DNA from: Bacillota bacterium
GTDB taxonomy: Bacteria > Bacillota > Limnochordia > DTU080
Reading direction: 5' to 3'
DNA: 56,001 nucleotides
NCBI GenBank assembly: GCA_012838035.1
Contig: DUQB01000081.1
Coordinates: forward strand, 1-56,001
Below the pieces are notes generated by a model that had not been told where the DNA came from, ran no database searches, and was given only the letters and a program-made list of their open reading frames with translations. This document shows, one piece after another, positions 1 through 8,869 of the stretch (within the stretch, counting starts at the first letter, position 1; each line of letters starts with the position of its first letter). The position numbers were made by a program, and so were the translations under genes.

Positions 1-1434
1 GGGGATTTCGTCGCCTTCATACAGCGGTTGATCATCGAGGGTCAACTCAATTCGTCGTATCGGAAAGTCGATGTTTTTCAGCTGCACGGCGAACTCCGGC
101 CGGTCGATGGGGTCGCTGCCCCTCGGCGCGGCGAAATAGCGTTTGCTCTCCAAGTAGTCGTCCCAGAATGCCAAGGCCTCTTCTACCGTTTCCACAACCG
201 GAGTAGTCACTACCGCATCGGTGATATCGACGGGGCTGCTCCAGCCGCGACCAGCGGCGCCATAAGAAGGAAAGGCGTAGTAGCTGACGTTGAACCCTAC
301 GTTACGGCCTTGGGCTATGTTGTCGTGGAAGAAAACGACATCGCCGTCGATGCCAAGATTTTCTTTGAGGAAGGTTTTCTTTTCTTCAACGTCACCGCGC
401 AGGAGCAGCATTGCTTGCTGAGCGGTCAGCAGATACTGGCGGCCGGGGATATCATAGCCTTGATTAAGGAAATAGAAGACCTGGCGCGAACCGCCCGAGT
501 TGTTGTCGGGATAGATGAACTTGTTGTGGGCAATCAGCACATGGGTGCCGAAGACCTCCCAGCGAGGATTCGGGCCCGGATTCTCCGGATCGTCGTCATT
601 GAACAACGGTACCGTAATGAAAGTCCTGTTGGTGTTGCGATAGGTTCCAGTCGATTTGAACGTATTACCGAATACGACTACATAATCGGTTCTGTCGCGG
701 AAACGGACATAGTCGCCTGAACAGTCCTCGAAATAGTTGTTTACAACATAGACATGCTGCGGCCCATAGGCGTTATACATCATATGGGCGTGGGAATCGA
801 AACCGATACGAATGAACACGGAGTCTCGCAGCGTGATATGGTGCGAATCTTCGTAATGCGTTCCGGAGGCCCCATAGATGACATGCGGCATGTCGATGAA
901 GGTACAGTCGGATAAAGTCACATAGGAACCATACAGCTTGGTGACGTAATTGATGTACTGTTCGCCGGTAAAATGGAAGTAGCGAATGAGGGTGTTGACG
1001 CCTTTGAAATAAAACATGTCAAATGCGAGAGACTCGTCAATGGGATCGTTCGGGTCGGTTCTGAATATCGTCCCTTCCTTATTGAGCCCTTGGATGATGA
1101 GTTGGTGCTTGGGATGACCAATGTTCTCCAGTCTGAACGTACCGCGATTCTGTCCATCTTTGGCTCTGCTGCTGAAGATGTACTCACCTGGCAGGAAGTT
1201 CACCGTTACCGGTGATTCCGCCAGAGCGTTTCTTACCCTGTTCCACAACCCGGTGTCTCTAAAGTGAGCTGCATCGGCCGGGCTGGAACCATCGGCCTTG
1301 CCGCTGCCTTCATATGCGACGTAAAACTGCCGTACGAATGGGGTTTCTGCAGCAATTGCTCCAAGGCTTGCGAAACTGCCTGCGCTGAGCAAAAGCACAG
1401 AAAAGATGATGCAGATTGTGATGAGCTTCTTCAA
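1..1434 (-). CDS. Secreted right-handed beta-helix (pectate-lyase-like) protein, 3' end beyond the window
   Basis: Minus frame from TTG at 1434 (upstream gaaagagggagagg) reads MKKLITICIIFSVLLLSAGSFASLGAIAAETPFVRQFYVAYEGSGKADGSSPADAAHFRDTGLWNRVRNALAESPVTVNFLPGEYIFSSRAKDGQNRGTFRLENIGHPKHQLIIQGLNKEGTIFRTD...; frame checked line by line through position 961 and read less rigorously to the edge. Signal peptide plus beta-helix style VNFLPGEY/LIIQGLN motifs. Confidence 0.75.
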   Translation of the reverse strand, partial: MKKLITICIIFSVLLLSAGSFASLGAIAAETPFVRQFYVAYEGSGKADGSSPADAAHFRDTGLWNRVRNALAESPVTVNFLPGEYIFSSRAKDGQNRGTFRLENIGHPKHQLIIQGLNKEGTIFRTDPNDPIDESLAFDMFYFKGVNTLIRYFHFTGEQYINYVTKLYGSYVTLSDCTFIDMPHVIYGASGTHYEDSHHITLRDSVFIRIGFDSHAHMMYNAYGPQHVYVVNNYFEDCSGDYVRFRDRTDYVVVFGNTFKSTGTYRNTNRTFITVPLFNDDDPENPGPNPRWEVFGTHVLIAHNKFIYPDNNSGGSRQVFYFLNQGYDIPGRQYLLTAQQAMLLLRGDVEEKKTFLKENLGIDGDVVFFHDNIAQGRNVGFNVSYYAFPSYGAAGRGWSSPVDITDAVVTTPVVETVEEALAFWDDYLESKRYFAAPRGSDPIDRPEFAVQLKNIDFPIRRIELTLDDQPLYEGDEIP

Positions 1435-1930
1435 AGCCTCTCCCTCTTTCTTTGAACCTGACGAATAGCAAAGGTGACAGAAGCCGGCGAAGTATAAGCT
1501 GTTCGTTGTAGGACAAACATCGTAGACCCTTTCGTCGCCGACTGTTGTTAAGATTGGTACATAAGTAGCGTTCAGCCCGCAAACGTTTCGTATGCCGGCC
1601 TACTCAAGCAAGCATATGCGCCGGCTTGGTTGTTTGAACCACAGGCAGCATTATACGAGGTGGAGCATACCTGTTGTTTTACACAAGGACAAGGGTAATT
1701 CCTTGTCCGATTTTGCAGTCGCGGAACATTGCCGTGTTGCAGGGGAACATCCGCACATGCGGAACTATAGTTGAGAAGTACCAAGATGAGATCTACCCGT
1801 GTCGCCGGAATTGCCGGGCCGGGTATATATTCCCCGATGAACACCGCCGGACTTTGTGTAGGCCGCAGAGATGAGCGATTAAGCGTAAGAAATGCCGCAA
1901 TTAGTTTCATAGGGGATAGGGGCGTCAGCA

Positions 1931-2530
1931 ATGCACACCATAGTTACACTTCATGATGTCCGACACTGGACCGCTTGTCGTAGTGTGATCTTACATCCGG
2001 GAACCGTGTTGACCTCGTCTGCACGGCAGTGGTTGGCGGAGCATCAAGTTGCCGTACAAATAGCGGAAGCCGACCAACATGCGACGGGAGAACGTGTGGG
2101 GCAGCCAATGCAAAAGAGTGAGCTTTCGAGTGGCGAAGTGACGCAGGACAAGGTTATAGACCGCGAGCCGGTATCGGTACCTCAAGGCGCAGCGCGGGAG
2201 ACCGACCTTTTGCGTGACGATTTGCAGGCAGATGCTTCTGGTGATGCGGCAGCCGGTATGCAGCGCGCCATCATTACGGTATTGGGCAAGGATCGCGTAG
2301 GTATTATTGCTCGAGTCACTTCTCTTCTAGCGGCGGCGCACGTAAACATCCTGGATATTAATCAGACGCTGTTCGGCGATCTTTTCTCCATGAACATGGC
2401 GGTGGATATCTCCGCAGCCGATGTGCCGTTCGCCGAGTTAAAGGCCGCGGTTGAAGACGCCGGGGTGGAGTTGCAGGTCAAGGTGTTGATGCAACGGCGA
2501 GCTGTCTTCGATTACATGCATCGGGTGTAG
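1931..2530 (+). CDS. ACT domain protein (UPF0237-like) with an extra N-terminal domain
   Basis: C-terminal RAIITVLGKDRVGIIARVTSLLAAAHVNILDINQTLFGDLFSMNMAVDI matches UPF0237 ACT proteins; next to a DUF711 gene, as is common. Confidence 0.85.
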   Translation: MHTIVTLHDVRHWTACRSVILHPGTVLTSSARQWLAEHQVAVQIAEADQHATGERVGQPMQKSELSSGEVTQDKVIDREPVSVPQGAARETDLLRDDLQADASGDAAAGMQRAIITVLGKDRVGIIARVTSLLAAAHVNILDINQTLFGDLFSMNMAVDISAADVPFAELKAAVEDAGVELQVKVLMQRRAVFDYMHRV

Positions 2531-2542
2531 GAGGATGGGCCA

Positions 2543-3907
2543 TTGACCATTTCTGCGCAAGAGATCCTCGAAACCATCCGCATGATCGAAGTGGAAAACT
2601 TCGACATCCGCACCGTTACCTTGGGCATGAACTTGCTGGGTTGCGCTCGCCCGCGAGCGAACGAGGCGGCTGCGCTCATACGCGACCGGATTTTGGACCA
2701 TGCGGCACGTTTGGTCAAAGTGGTCGACGACATCCAGGCGGAATACGGCGTACCGATTATCAATCGTCGTATTGCGGTAACCCCCATAGCTTTACTGGCG
2801 AACGCGTTGGCGCCGGGGGAAGAATGCGCCGAGTTGGGACGTGCTTTGGACGAGTCGGCTCGTGCTGCAGGCATCAACTTCATTGGTGGTTACAGCGCTT
2901 TAGTGGAAAAAGGCTACACCTTAGGCGATCAACGGCTCATCGCCTCTATTCCCGAGGTGTTGGCACAGACGGAAACAGTGTGTTCCTCGGTGAATGTCGC
3001 CTCCAGCCGGGTGGGCATCAACATGGATGCGATCCGTGTAATGGGCGGCATAGTGAAGGAAACGGCTGAACTGACCCAAGACAAGAACGGCGCGGGTTGC
3101 GCCAAATTGGTGGTTTTCGCCAACGTCCCTGAAGACAACCCGTTTATGGCGGGAGCTATGCATGGCGTCGGTCAACCGGAACTGGTGATCAACATCGGCG
3201 TGAGCGGACCCGGTGTCGTGCTGGACACTGTGCGCAAACAAAGGTCTCGCGATCTTGGCGTCTTGGCGGAAGCCATTAAGCGCACAGCGTTCAAAATCAC
3301 GCGGGTCGGTCAATTGGTCGGTCAGGAAGCATCACAGCGCTTGGGCGTACAATTCGGCGTGGTCGATCTCTCGCTGGCGCCGACGCCGGCGGTTGGCGAC
3401 AGCGTAGCCGATATTCTGGAGGCTATGGGTTTGGAGAAGTGTGGCGCACCAGGTACTACGGCGGCATTAGCCATGCTCATCGATGCCGTGAAGAAAGGCG
3501 GGGCGATGGCCTCATCCTATGTAGGCGGACTAAGTGGAGCGTTTATACCTGTCAGCGAAGATGCCGGCATGGTACGCGCCGTGGAGCAAGGAGCGCTTAC
3601 CTTGGAAAAGCTGGAAGCGATGACCGCAGTCTGCTCTGTCGGTCTCGACATGGTGGTCATACCGGGTGATACGTCGGCCGATACCATCAGCGGTATTATT
3701 GCCGATGAAATCGCCATCGGCGTCATCAATCACAAAACCACGGGAGTACGTATTGTTCCTGCGCCGGGACGCCATGTGGGGGATGTGGTCGATTTCGGCG
3801 ACCTGCTGGGTTCAGGGCCGGTGATGCCGGTGAATCGATTCCAGTGTTCCGACTTCGTGAATCGGGGCGGACGTATTCCGGCTCCGTTGCACAGCTTACG
3901 CAACTGA
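2543..3907 (+). CDS. PFL family protein (UPF0210/DUF711)
   Basis: 454 aa ORF, TTG start; [34 protein letters not shown]... typical UPF0210; immediately follows the ACT protein. Confidence 0.9.
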   Translation: MTISAQEILETIRMIEVENFDIRTVTLGMNLLGCARPRANEAAALIRDRILDHAARLVKVVDDIQAEYGVPIINRRIAVTPIALLANALAPGEECAELGRALDESARAAGINFIGGYSALVEKGYTLGDQRLIASIPEVLAQTETVCSSVNVASSRVGINMDAIRVMGGIVKETAELTQDKNGAGCAKLVVFANVPEDNPFMAGAMHGVGQPELVINIGVSGPGVVLDTVRKQRSRDLGVLAEAIKRTAFKITRVGQLVGQEASQRLGVQFGVVDLSLAPTPAVGDSVADILEAMGLEKCGAPGTTAALAMLIDAVKKGGAMASSYVGGLSGAFIPVSEDAGMVRAVEQGALTLEKLEAMTAVCSVGLDMVVIPGDTSADTISGIIADEIAIGVINHKTTGVRIVPAPGRHVGDVVDFGDLLGSGPVMPVNRFQCSDFVNRGGRIPAPLHSLRN

Positions 3908-3960
3908 ACCGTGTGGGTGCGGATATCGGGCCATGCGTCGATGTACATTGAGGTGAGTAT

Positions 3961-4596
3961 GTGAGTGGTTGGTTTATTACATTAGAAGGTATTGACGGTT
4001 CGGGGAAGAGCACCCAAGCTAAGCTTTTGTACGAACGCCTGCTTGCGTGCGGTATAGCGGCGCTACTCACGCGGGAGCCCGGCGGAACCGTAGTCGGTCA
4101 GGCGTTGCGAAAGCTTTGTTTGAACGGCGGCGAAACGCTCACTTGGGAGACGGAGATGCTGCTGATGGCCGCCGACCGCGCCCAGCATGTGCAGGAAGTG
4201 ATTCGCCCCGCGTTGGAGCAAGGTTGTTGTGTGATCTGCGATCGGTACATCGATTCTACCGTGGCTTATCAGGGATATGGCGCGCAAGCGTCTTTAGCCG
4301 CCATTAGGCAGGTCAATATGATTGCTACGCAAGGTTTGGAACCGCATCTTACTTTGTTGTTCGATATCAAGCCTACGGAACGTTATGTCCGTCAAGGTGA
4401 GGTCGACCGCATCGAAAAGCGGAGTCTGGAATACCATCAACGTGTGTATGAGGGTTTTATGCAGATTGCCAGGGAGAATGAGCGGGTGGTGGTGATCCCT
4501 GCTAAGCGAAAAACACCGGCAGAGGTGGCCGCAATGGTTTGGCAGGCCTGTGTGACAAAGCTGCCACATTTAGACAGGTCTGCCGAGTTGAATTGA
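3961..4596 (+). CDS. tmk: Thymidylate kinase
   Basis: GWFITLEGIDGSGKSTQAKLL P-loop, LTREPGGT, DRYIDSTVAYQGYG motifs. Confidence 0.96.
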   Translation: MSGWFITLEGIDGSGKSTQAKLLYERLLACGIAALLTREPGGTVVGQALRKLCLNGGETLTWETEMLLMAADRAQHVQEVIRPALEQGCCVICDRYIDSTVAYQGYGAQASLAAIRQVNMIATQGLEPHLTLLFDIKPTERYVRQGEVDRIEKRSLEYHQRVYEGFMQIARENERVVVIPAKRKTPAEVAAMVWQACVTKLPHLDRSAELN

Positions 4597-4705
4597 CACC
4601 CGCTTTTTGCTTCTGATATTGTGTGGTTAGCATAGGTAGGTTTCATATGCATATGGGTAGGTGCGGCGCAACCTAGTACCTACCTTTAAAAGGAGTTGTT
4701 AGGGC

Positions 4706-5683
4706 GTGCCCTGGGATATAGCCGGACATGACGCGGCTGTGCGCTCCCTGCAGGCGGCATTGATCAGCGGACAAATCGGACACGCCTATATGTTTGTCGG
4801 GCCTAAAGGGATAGGCAAGGGGCGTTTAGCTTTACAGACGGCAAAAGCGCTCATGTGCGAGCTCGATAAAACGCAGGCTCCTTGCGGCGCATGTCGCGGT
4901 TGCAGGCGAGTGGAGAGCAACAATCACCCCGATCTGCATCGGGTCATGCCTGAAGGGACCGGCGTGAAGATCGATCAGATGCGTCAACTTCAGGATACTT
5001 TGGCTTTGCGTCCTTACGAGGCTAAATACAAGGTAGTCATCATAGACGATGCGGACAGCCTGACGGTGCAGGCGCAGAATAGTATGCTGAAGTCGTTTGA
5101 AGAGCCGTCGGGCGATACGGTTTATATTTTAATCGTGCATAATCCCGATGCATTGCTGCCCACCATCCACTCCCGCTGCCAAATCATCCGCTTGCAACCC
5201 GTGGCGGACGAGGTTGTAGCGGCATTGCTGCAAAAAGAGCGCGGTATGGATATGGATCAGGCTACGCTATTGGCTGCGTTAAGCGATGGCCGGCCGGGAT
5301 TGGCGCTAACCCTTGATGCCGAACAAATGCTGGCTCAACGCAAGCGTGTTGTGGAGTGGTGCGGCGCATTACGGCAGGATGGTCTGAAAGCCGTTATCAG
5401 GATTGGCGATACATTGGAAAAAGACGCGGATCTGTCAGAGTCGTTAACAGCTTTGTCTGTATGGTTACGCGATTTATGGCACTATAACGTAGATCCTCAC
5501 CTGCAGCTCGTTAACCGGGACATGCGCGATACGATCGCTCAGGAAGCGCCGTTCTGGCGTTCCGGCGCGGTGCATGCGTTGAGTGCGGTTGCTGAGGCTA
5601 AGAACCAACTGGCACGCAATGTTAATCGCCGTTTGGTACTCGACTATATGTTGATTCGCATTCAAAGGGGCCTTACCTTATGA
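4706..5683 (+). CDS. holB: DNA polymerase III subunit delta'
   Basis: GHAYMFVGPKGIGKG, four-Cys CGACRGCRR region, DDADSLTVQAQNSMLKSFEEP; downstream of tmk. Confidence 0.93.
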   Translation: MPWDIAGHDAAVRSLQAALISGQIGHAYMFVGPKGIGKGRLALQTAKALMCELDKTQAPCGACRGCRRVESNNHPDLHRVMPEGTGVKIDQMRQLQDTLALRPYEAKYKVVIIDDADSLTVQAQNSMLKSFEEPSGDTVYILIVHNPDALLPTIHSRCQIIRLQPVADEVVAALLQKERGMDMDQATLLAALSDGRPGLALTLDAEQMLAQRKRVVEWCGALRQDGLKAVIRIGDTLEKDADLSESLTALSVWLRDLWHYNVDPHLQLVNRDMRDTIAQEAPFWRSGAVHALSAVAEAKNQLARNVNRRLVLDYMLIRIQRGLTL

Positions 5684-6906
5684 TAGTAGTTGGCGTACGC
5701 TTTAAGCGTGCCGGAAAAGTGTACTATTTCGATCCTAATGATGTTCCGGTAGAGTTGGGACAACCTGTTGTTGTGGAAACCGCACGCGGGCTGGAATTAG
5801 GCGAAGTCACGGTTTTACCTCATGAAGTATCGGAAGAAGAAGTGGTGCAACCTCTGCGCAAAGTGGTGCGAGCCGCTGAGAACGAGGATCTGGCACAAAC
5901 CGAGGATAATATAAGGCTGGAGCAAGAGGCATACGCCTATGCGCTGGAACGCATCGCAGCTTTGAATCTGGAAATGAAACTGGTTGATGTGGAACTGTCT
6001 TTCGACAGAAGTAAGTTGATCTTTAGCTTCACTGCCGATCAACGCATTGATTTCCGGGAATTGGTAAAAGAGCTGGTCAGCCGGTTCCACACACGCATAG
6101 AGCTGCGCCAGATAGGCGTGCGTGACGAGGCAAAGATGCTGGGCGGCCTTGGCGTCTGCGGGAATCCGCTGTGTTGCGCCACATGGATCGGCGACTTCGC
6201 TCCGGTTTCCATACGTCATGCCAAAGACCAGGATCTTTCGATGAATCCCAACAAGATCTCCGGTGTTTGCGGTCGTTTAAAGTGCTGCTTGCGTTTCGAG
6301 GCGGAAGCATATGAAGATGCAAGGGCACGCGCTCCAAAAAACGGCGTCTACTACATGACGCCGAATGGCGAAGCTAAGGTGGTTGCCGTAAACTTGCTGC
6401 GAGAGAACTGCACGATGCAGTTGAGCGATGCTACTCGCATCAAGGTGACCTGGGTCGACTTACAGAAAATGTCTGAGGTGAAAGAACCAGCTGCTGCAAC
6501 CTATGTAGCCAATGAGCCGGAAGTTGCGCCATTGGAAGCGGATGCGCCGCTGGAATTAACAGCGGAACAGGCATCGGCTGGTGAAACGAGCTTCGTCCCT
6601 GCTGATTGGGGCGCTGCCGAGCAAGACTTTGAAGAGCATAGTGCGCCCGGCCAAAACGCCGGCAGAAAGACGGCCAAAGGCAACCGCAAACAACGTCGTT
6701 CTCGTAAAAAAGGAAATCGCACGCAGAGCGGTAATGCATCTGAAGGGCGTCGCACGGATAAAGCGGCAGTTGAGCATGAAATCGCGGCAGGAGCGGATGA
6801 AACGAAGGAAGCTCCCAGGAAGAAACGCCGTTGGCGTAAACGCAAACCTAGCGGAAACCGCAACCACAAGGAGCAATTGAAACGTGAATCACCAAAACAA
6901 GAGTGA
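5680..6906 (+). CDS. ricT: PSP1 domain protein (RicT/YaaT-like) with basic low-complexity C-terminal tail
   Basis: GGLGVCGNPLCCATWIGDFAPVSIRHAKDQDLSMNPNKISGVCGRLKCCLRFE is the PSP1 signature; follows holB. Confidence 0.93.
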   Translation: MIVVGVRFKRAGKVYYFDPNDVPVELGQPVVVETARGLELGEVTVLPHEVSEEEVVQPLRKVVRAAENEDLAQTEDNIRLEQEAYAYALERIAALNLEMKLVDVELSFDRSKLIFSFTADQRIDFRELVKELVSRFHTRIELRQIGVRDEAKMLGGLGVCGNPLCCATWIGDFAPVSIRHAKDQDLSMNPNKISGVCGRLKCCLRFEAEAYEDARARAPKNGVYYMTPNGEAKVVAVNLLRENCTMQLSDATRIKVTWVDLQKMSEVKEPAAATYVANEPEVAPLEADAPLELTAEQASAGETSFVPADWGAAEQDFEEHSAPGQNAGRKTAKGNRKQRRSRKKGNRTQSGNASEGRRTDKAAVEHEIAAGADETKEAPRKKRRWRKRKPSGNRNHKEQLKRESPKQE

Positions 6907-7792
6907 TCGCGCAGGTGCCGGAGGAAATTCCGGCGCCCTTTTTGTCGTAGGTACTCCCTTGGGTAACCTGGAAGATATGACGTTGCGAGCTATCCGGACG
7001 CTGCGCGAAGTGGACCTGGTTGCAGCTGAAGATACGCGTCGTACGGCTAAGTTGCTCGCTCATCTGCAAATTCAAAAGCCTACCGTGAGCTATTATCATC
7101 ATAACGAACAGGGACGTACCGAGGATCTGATCGCTCGTCTGACGGCAGGTACCCATATTGCTTTAGTAACGGATGCCGGTATGCCCGGCATATCTGATCC
7201 GGGTGCCATTCTCATCGCTGCGGCGTTAGCTGCAAACATCCCCGTGATACCTATTCCCGGACCGACTGCTGCCACCACTGCGCTCGTCATTTCCGGTTTG
7301 CCTACCGATCGTTATGTGTTCGAAGGTTTCTTGCCGCGCAGCGGTAAGCCGCGCAAGGCTCGCTTGGTGGAGTTGGCTGCCGAAACTCGGACCATCGTGC
7401 TCTATGAGGCGCCGCACAGACTAATCCGCACCTTGAACGATCTATACGATCAGTTAGGCGAGCGTCCGGTCGCCGTGGCCCGAGAACTGACCAAGGTGCA
7501 TGAAGAGTGTATACGCGGTACGTTGTGCGAAGTGATCGCACATTTTACGGCTCATCCGCCGCGCGGCGAATTTGTAGTGGTTCTAGCGGGCAAGAAGGCG
7601 CAAGGCGAGGAGCAGGAGTGGGGGGAAGACGGGGAGCGGCAACTGCCTGCGTTGCTACGAGCAGCCCTTCAAGCGGGATTATCGCGACCGGATGCCGTAA
7701 AGGCAGTAATGAAGCAGACGGGACTGCCGCGACGAGAGGTGTACCAAGCCTCCCTTTCTCTCGATGCGTCTAACGAAGATAGCGAAAAATGA
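6884..7792 (+). CDS. rsmI: 16S rRNA (cytidine(1402)-2'-O)-methyltransferase
   Basis: GALFVVGTPLGNLEDMTLRAIRTLREVDLVAAEDTRRTAKLL and VTDAGMPGISDPG motifs. Confidence 0.96.
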   Translation: MNHQNKSDRAGAGGNSGALFVVGTPLGNLEDMTLRAIRTLREVDLVAAEDTRRTAKLLAHLQIQKPTVSYYHHNEQGRTEDLIARLTAGTHIALVTDAGMPGISDPGAILIAAALAANIPVIPIPGPTAATTALVISGLPTDRYVFEGFLPRSGKPRKARLVELAAETRTIVLYEAPHRLIRTLNDLYDQLGERPVAVARELTKVHEECIRGTLCEVIAHFTAHPPRGEFVVVLAGKKAQGEEQEWGEDGERQLPALLRAALQAGLSRPDAVKAVMKQTGLPRREVYQASLSLDASNEDSEK

Positions 7793-8213
7793 CCGCCGCT
7801 AGTCCCGATGCTACCAGAGGACCGGCGGGGATGCCGCCGAAGAAGGATACGCCCAGCACTGATCCGAGTACGATGCCGACCATAATTTCCGGTTGCGCTG
7901 TGAGTAGTTGAATCCCTTCAGCCGCCAGCCGCGCTCCAACGGCCCCGATGACTACCGCCACCAAGCCGTGCGTTGAGAATAACGATTTGATGGAAGCCAA
8001 CCCCATCTGCCCGTTGGCATAAGGAAGCAGCAGGCCGATAAGCAGGAATGTAATGCCCAGTTCGTTGGCGCTTGTCTGCAGAAATCTAAACATGCCTGGA
8101 AAAGCAGTCACTTGCAACAGCAACATGGAACCTGCAGCCACGGCGACCAAATCGTTCTTGCCGATGATGCCGGCGGCAAATACGACGGCCAGGATGATGG
8201 TGCCTTCCGTCAA
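7770..8213 (-). CDS. DUF441 family membrane protein
   Basis: TEGTIILAVVFAAGIIGKND...FFGGIPAGPLVASGLAAVIF; TTG start at 8213 preceded by AAGGAG (8223-8228), so the 8363 start in the ORF track is probably too long. Confidence 0.85.
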   Translation of the reverse strand: MTEGTIILAVVFAAGIIGKNDLVAVAAGSMLLLQVTAFPGMFRFLQTSANELGITFLLIGLLLPYANGQMGLASIKSLFSTHGLVAVVIGAVGARLAAEGIQLLTAQPEIMVGIVLGSVLGVSFFGGIPAGPLVASGLAAVIFRYLR

Positions 8214-8339
8214 CCTGCTCAACTCCTTGGACTCTGGGTAAGGATAACCAGAGTCGGGCGCTGATGGGATACCCCCTCGGCATACCCCTTTACTGGAGTG
8301 TATGACGCGGCAGCGGCGTTCTTGTTGCCGGATTGCGAC

Positions 8340-8369
8340 TTGACAGAGTATCCTGTGGAACACTATGAT
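8340..8369 (+). promoter_or_regulatory. Candidate sigma-A promoter upstream of the metG T-box
   Basis: TTGACA (8340-8345), 18 nt, TATGAT (8364-8369). Confidence 0.55.
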
Positions 8370-8435
8370 GTGGTCAAGAGCCGTTCTTCAAAGCACCCGC
8401 GCAATAACGCCGGTGCGTTTGTTAGAACGTGTTTT

Positions 8436-8725
8436 CGTCAGCGATGACGGGGAAGAGTAGGCTGCTGCATTGTGCTACAGAGAGCCGGAGCGGATGTATA
8501 TTCCAGGGTGAAATCCGGTGCACGATTCACTGCTGAACATGGCCCCTGAGCTCCCGTCTGAAGGATGTTCGCATCTGCGTAGGACCGGGCGGGCGTTCCC
8601 GTTACAGAACAGGAGTATATGAACCGCATACGCGGGAGTACTCTAAACTGAGACCTGTTTACAGGTGAATCAGGGTGGTACCACGAGATCCGACCTCTCG
8701 TCCCTGTGTGGGCGAGAGTTTTTTA
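8436..8725 (+). promoter_or_regulatory. T-box leader (methionine-specific) for metG
   Basis: gcgatgacggggaagagtag start element, AGAGAG, GGTGAAA, AUG specifier candidate in gaacATGgcccctgagctc (8539-8541), canonical cAGGGTGGTACCACGag T-box, then CTCTCG...CGAGAG-TTTTTT terminator. Confidence 0.93.
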
Positions 8726-8869
8726 TTTGCGCAAATACGGCAGTGGTCCAGCCGTTGCGCAGTATGCGAGCAGTAACGTATAGCGATCTAAAGACAGGCT
8801 GATGATAGGCATACTTCAGAACAGCAAACACATCGGCGCCACAGGTCTGATTTCAGAGGGAGGAAGAGA

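Noticed and set aside
28-720. 230-aa plus-strand ORF
   Set aside because: Antisense to the beta-helix reading frame; no RBS or recognizable domain.
6501-6876. Overlapping minus ORFs of ~100-120 aa
   Set aside because: Antisense to the low-complexity basic tail of PSP1, which creates stop-poor frames.
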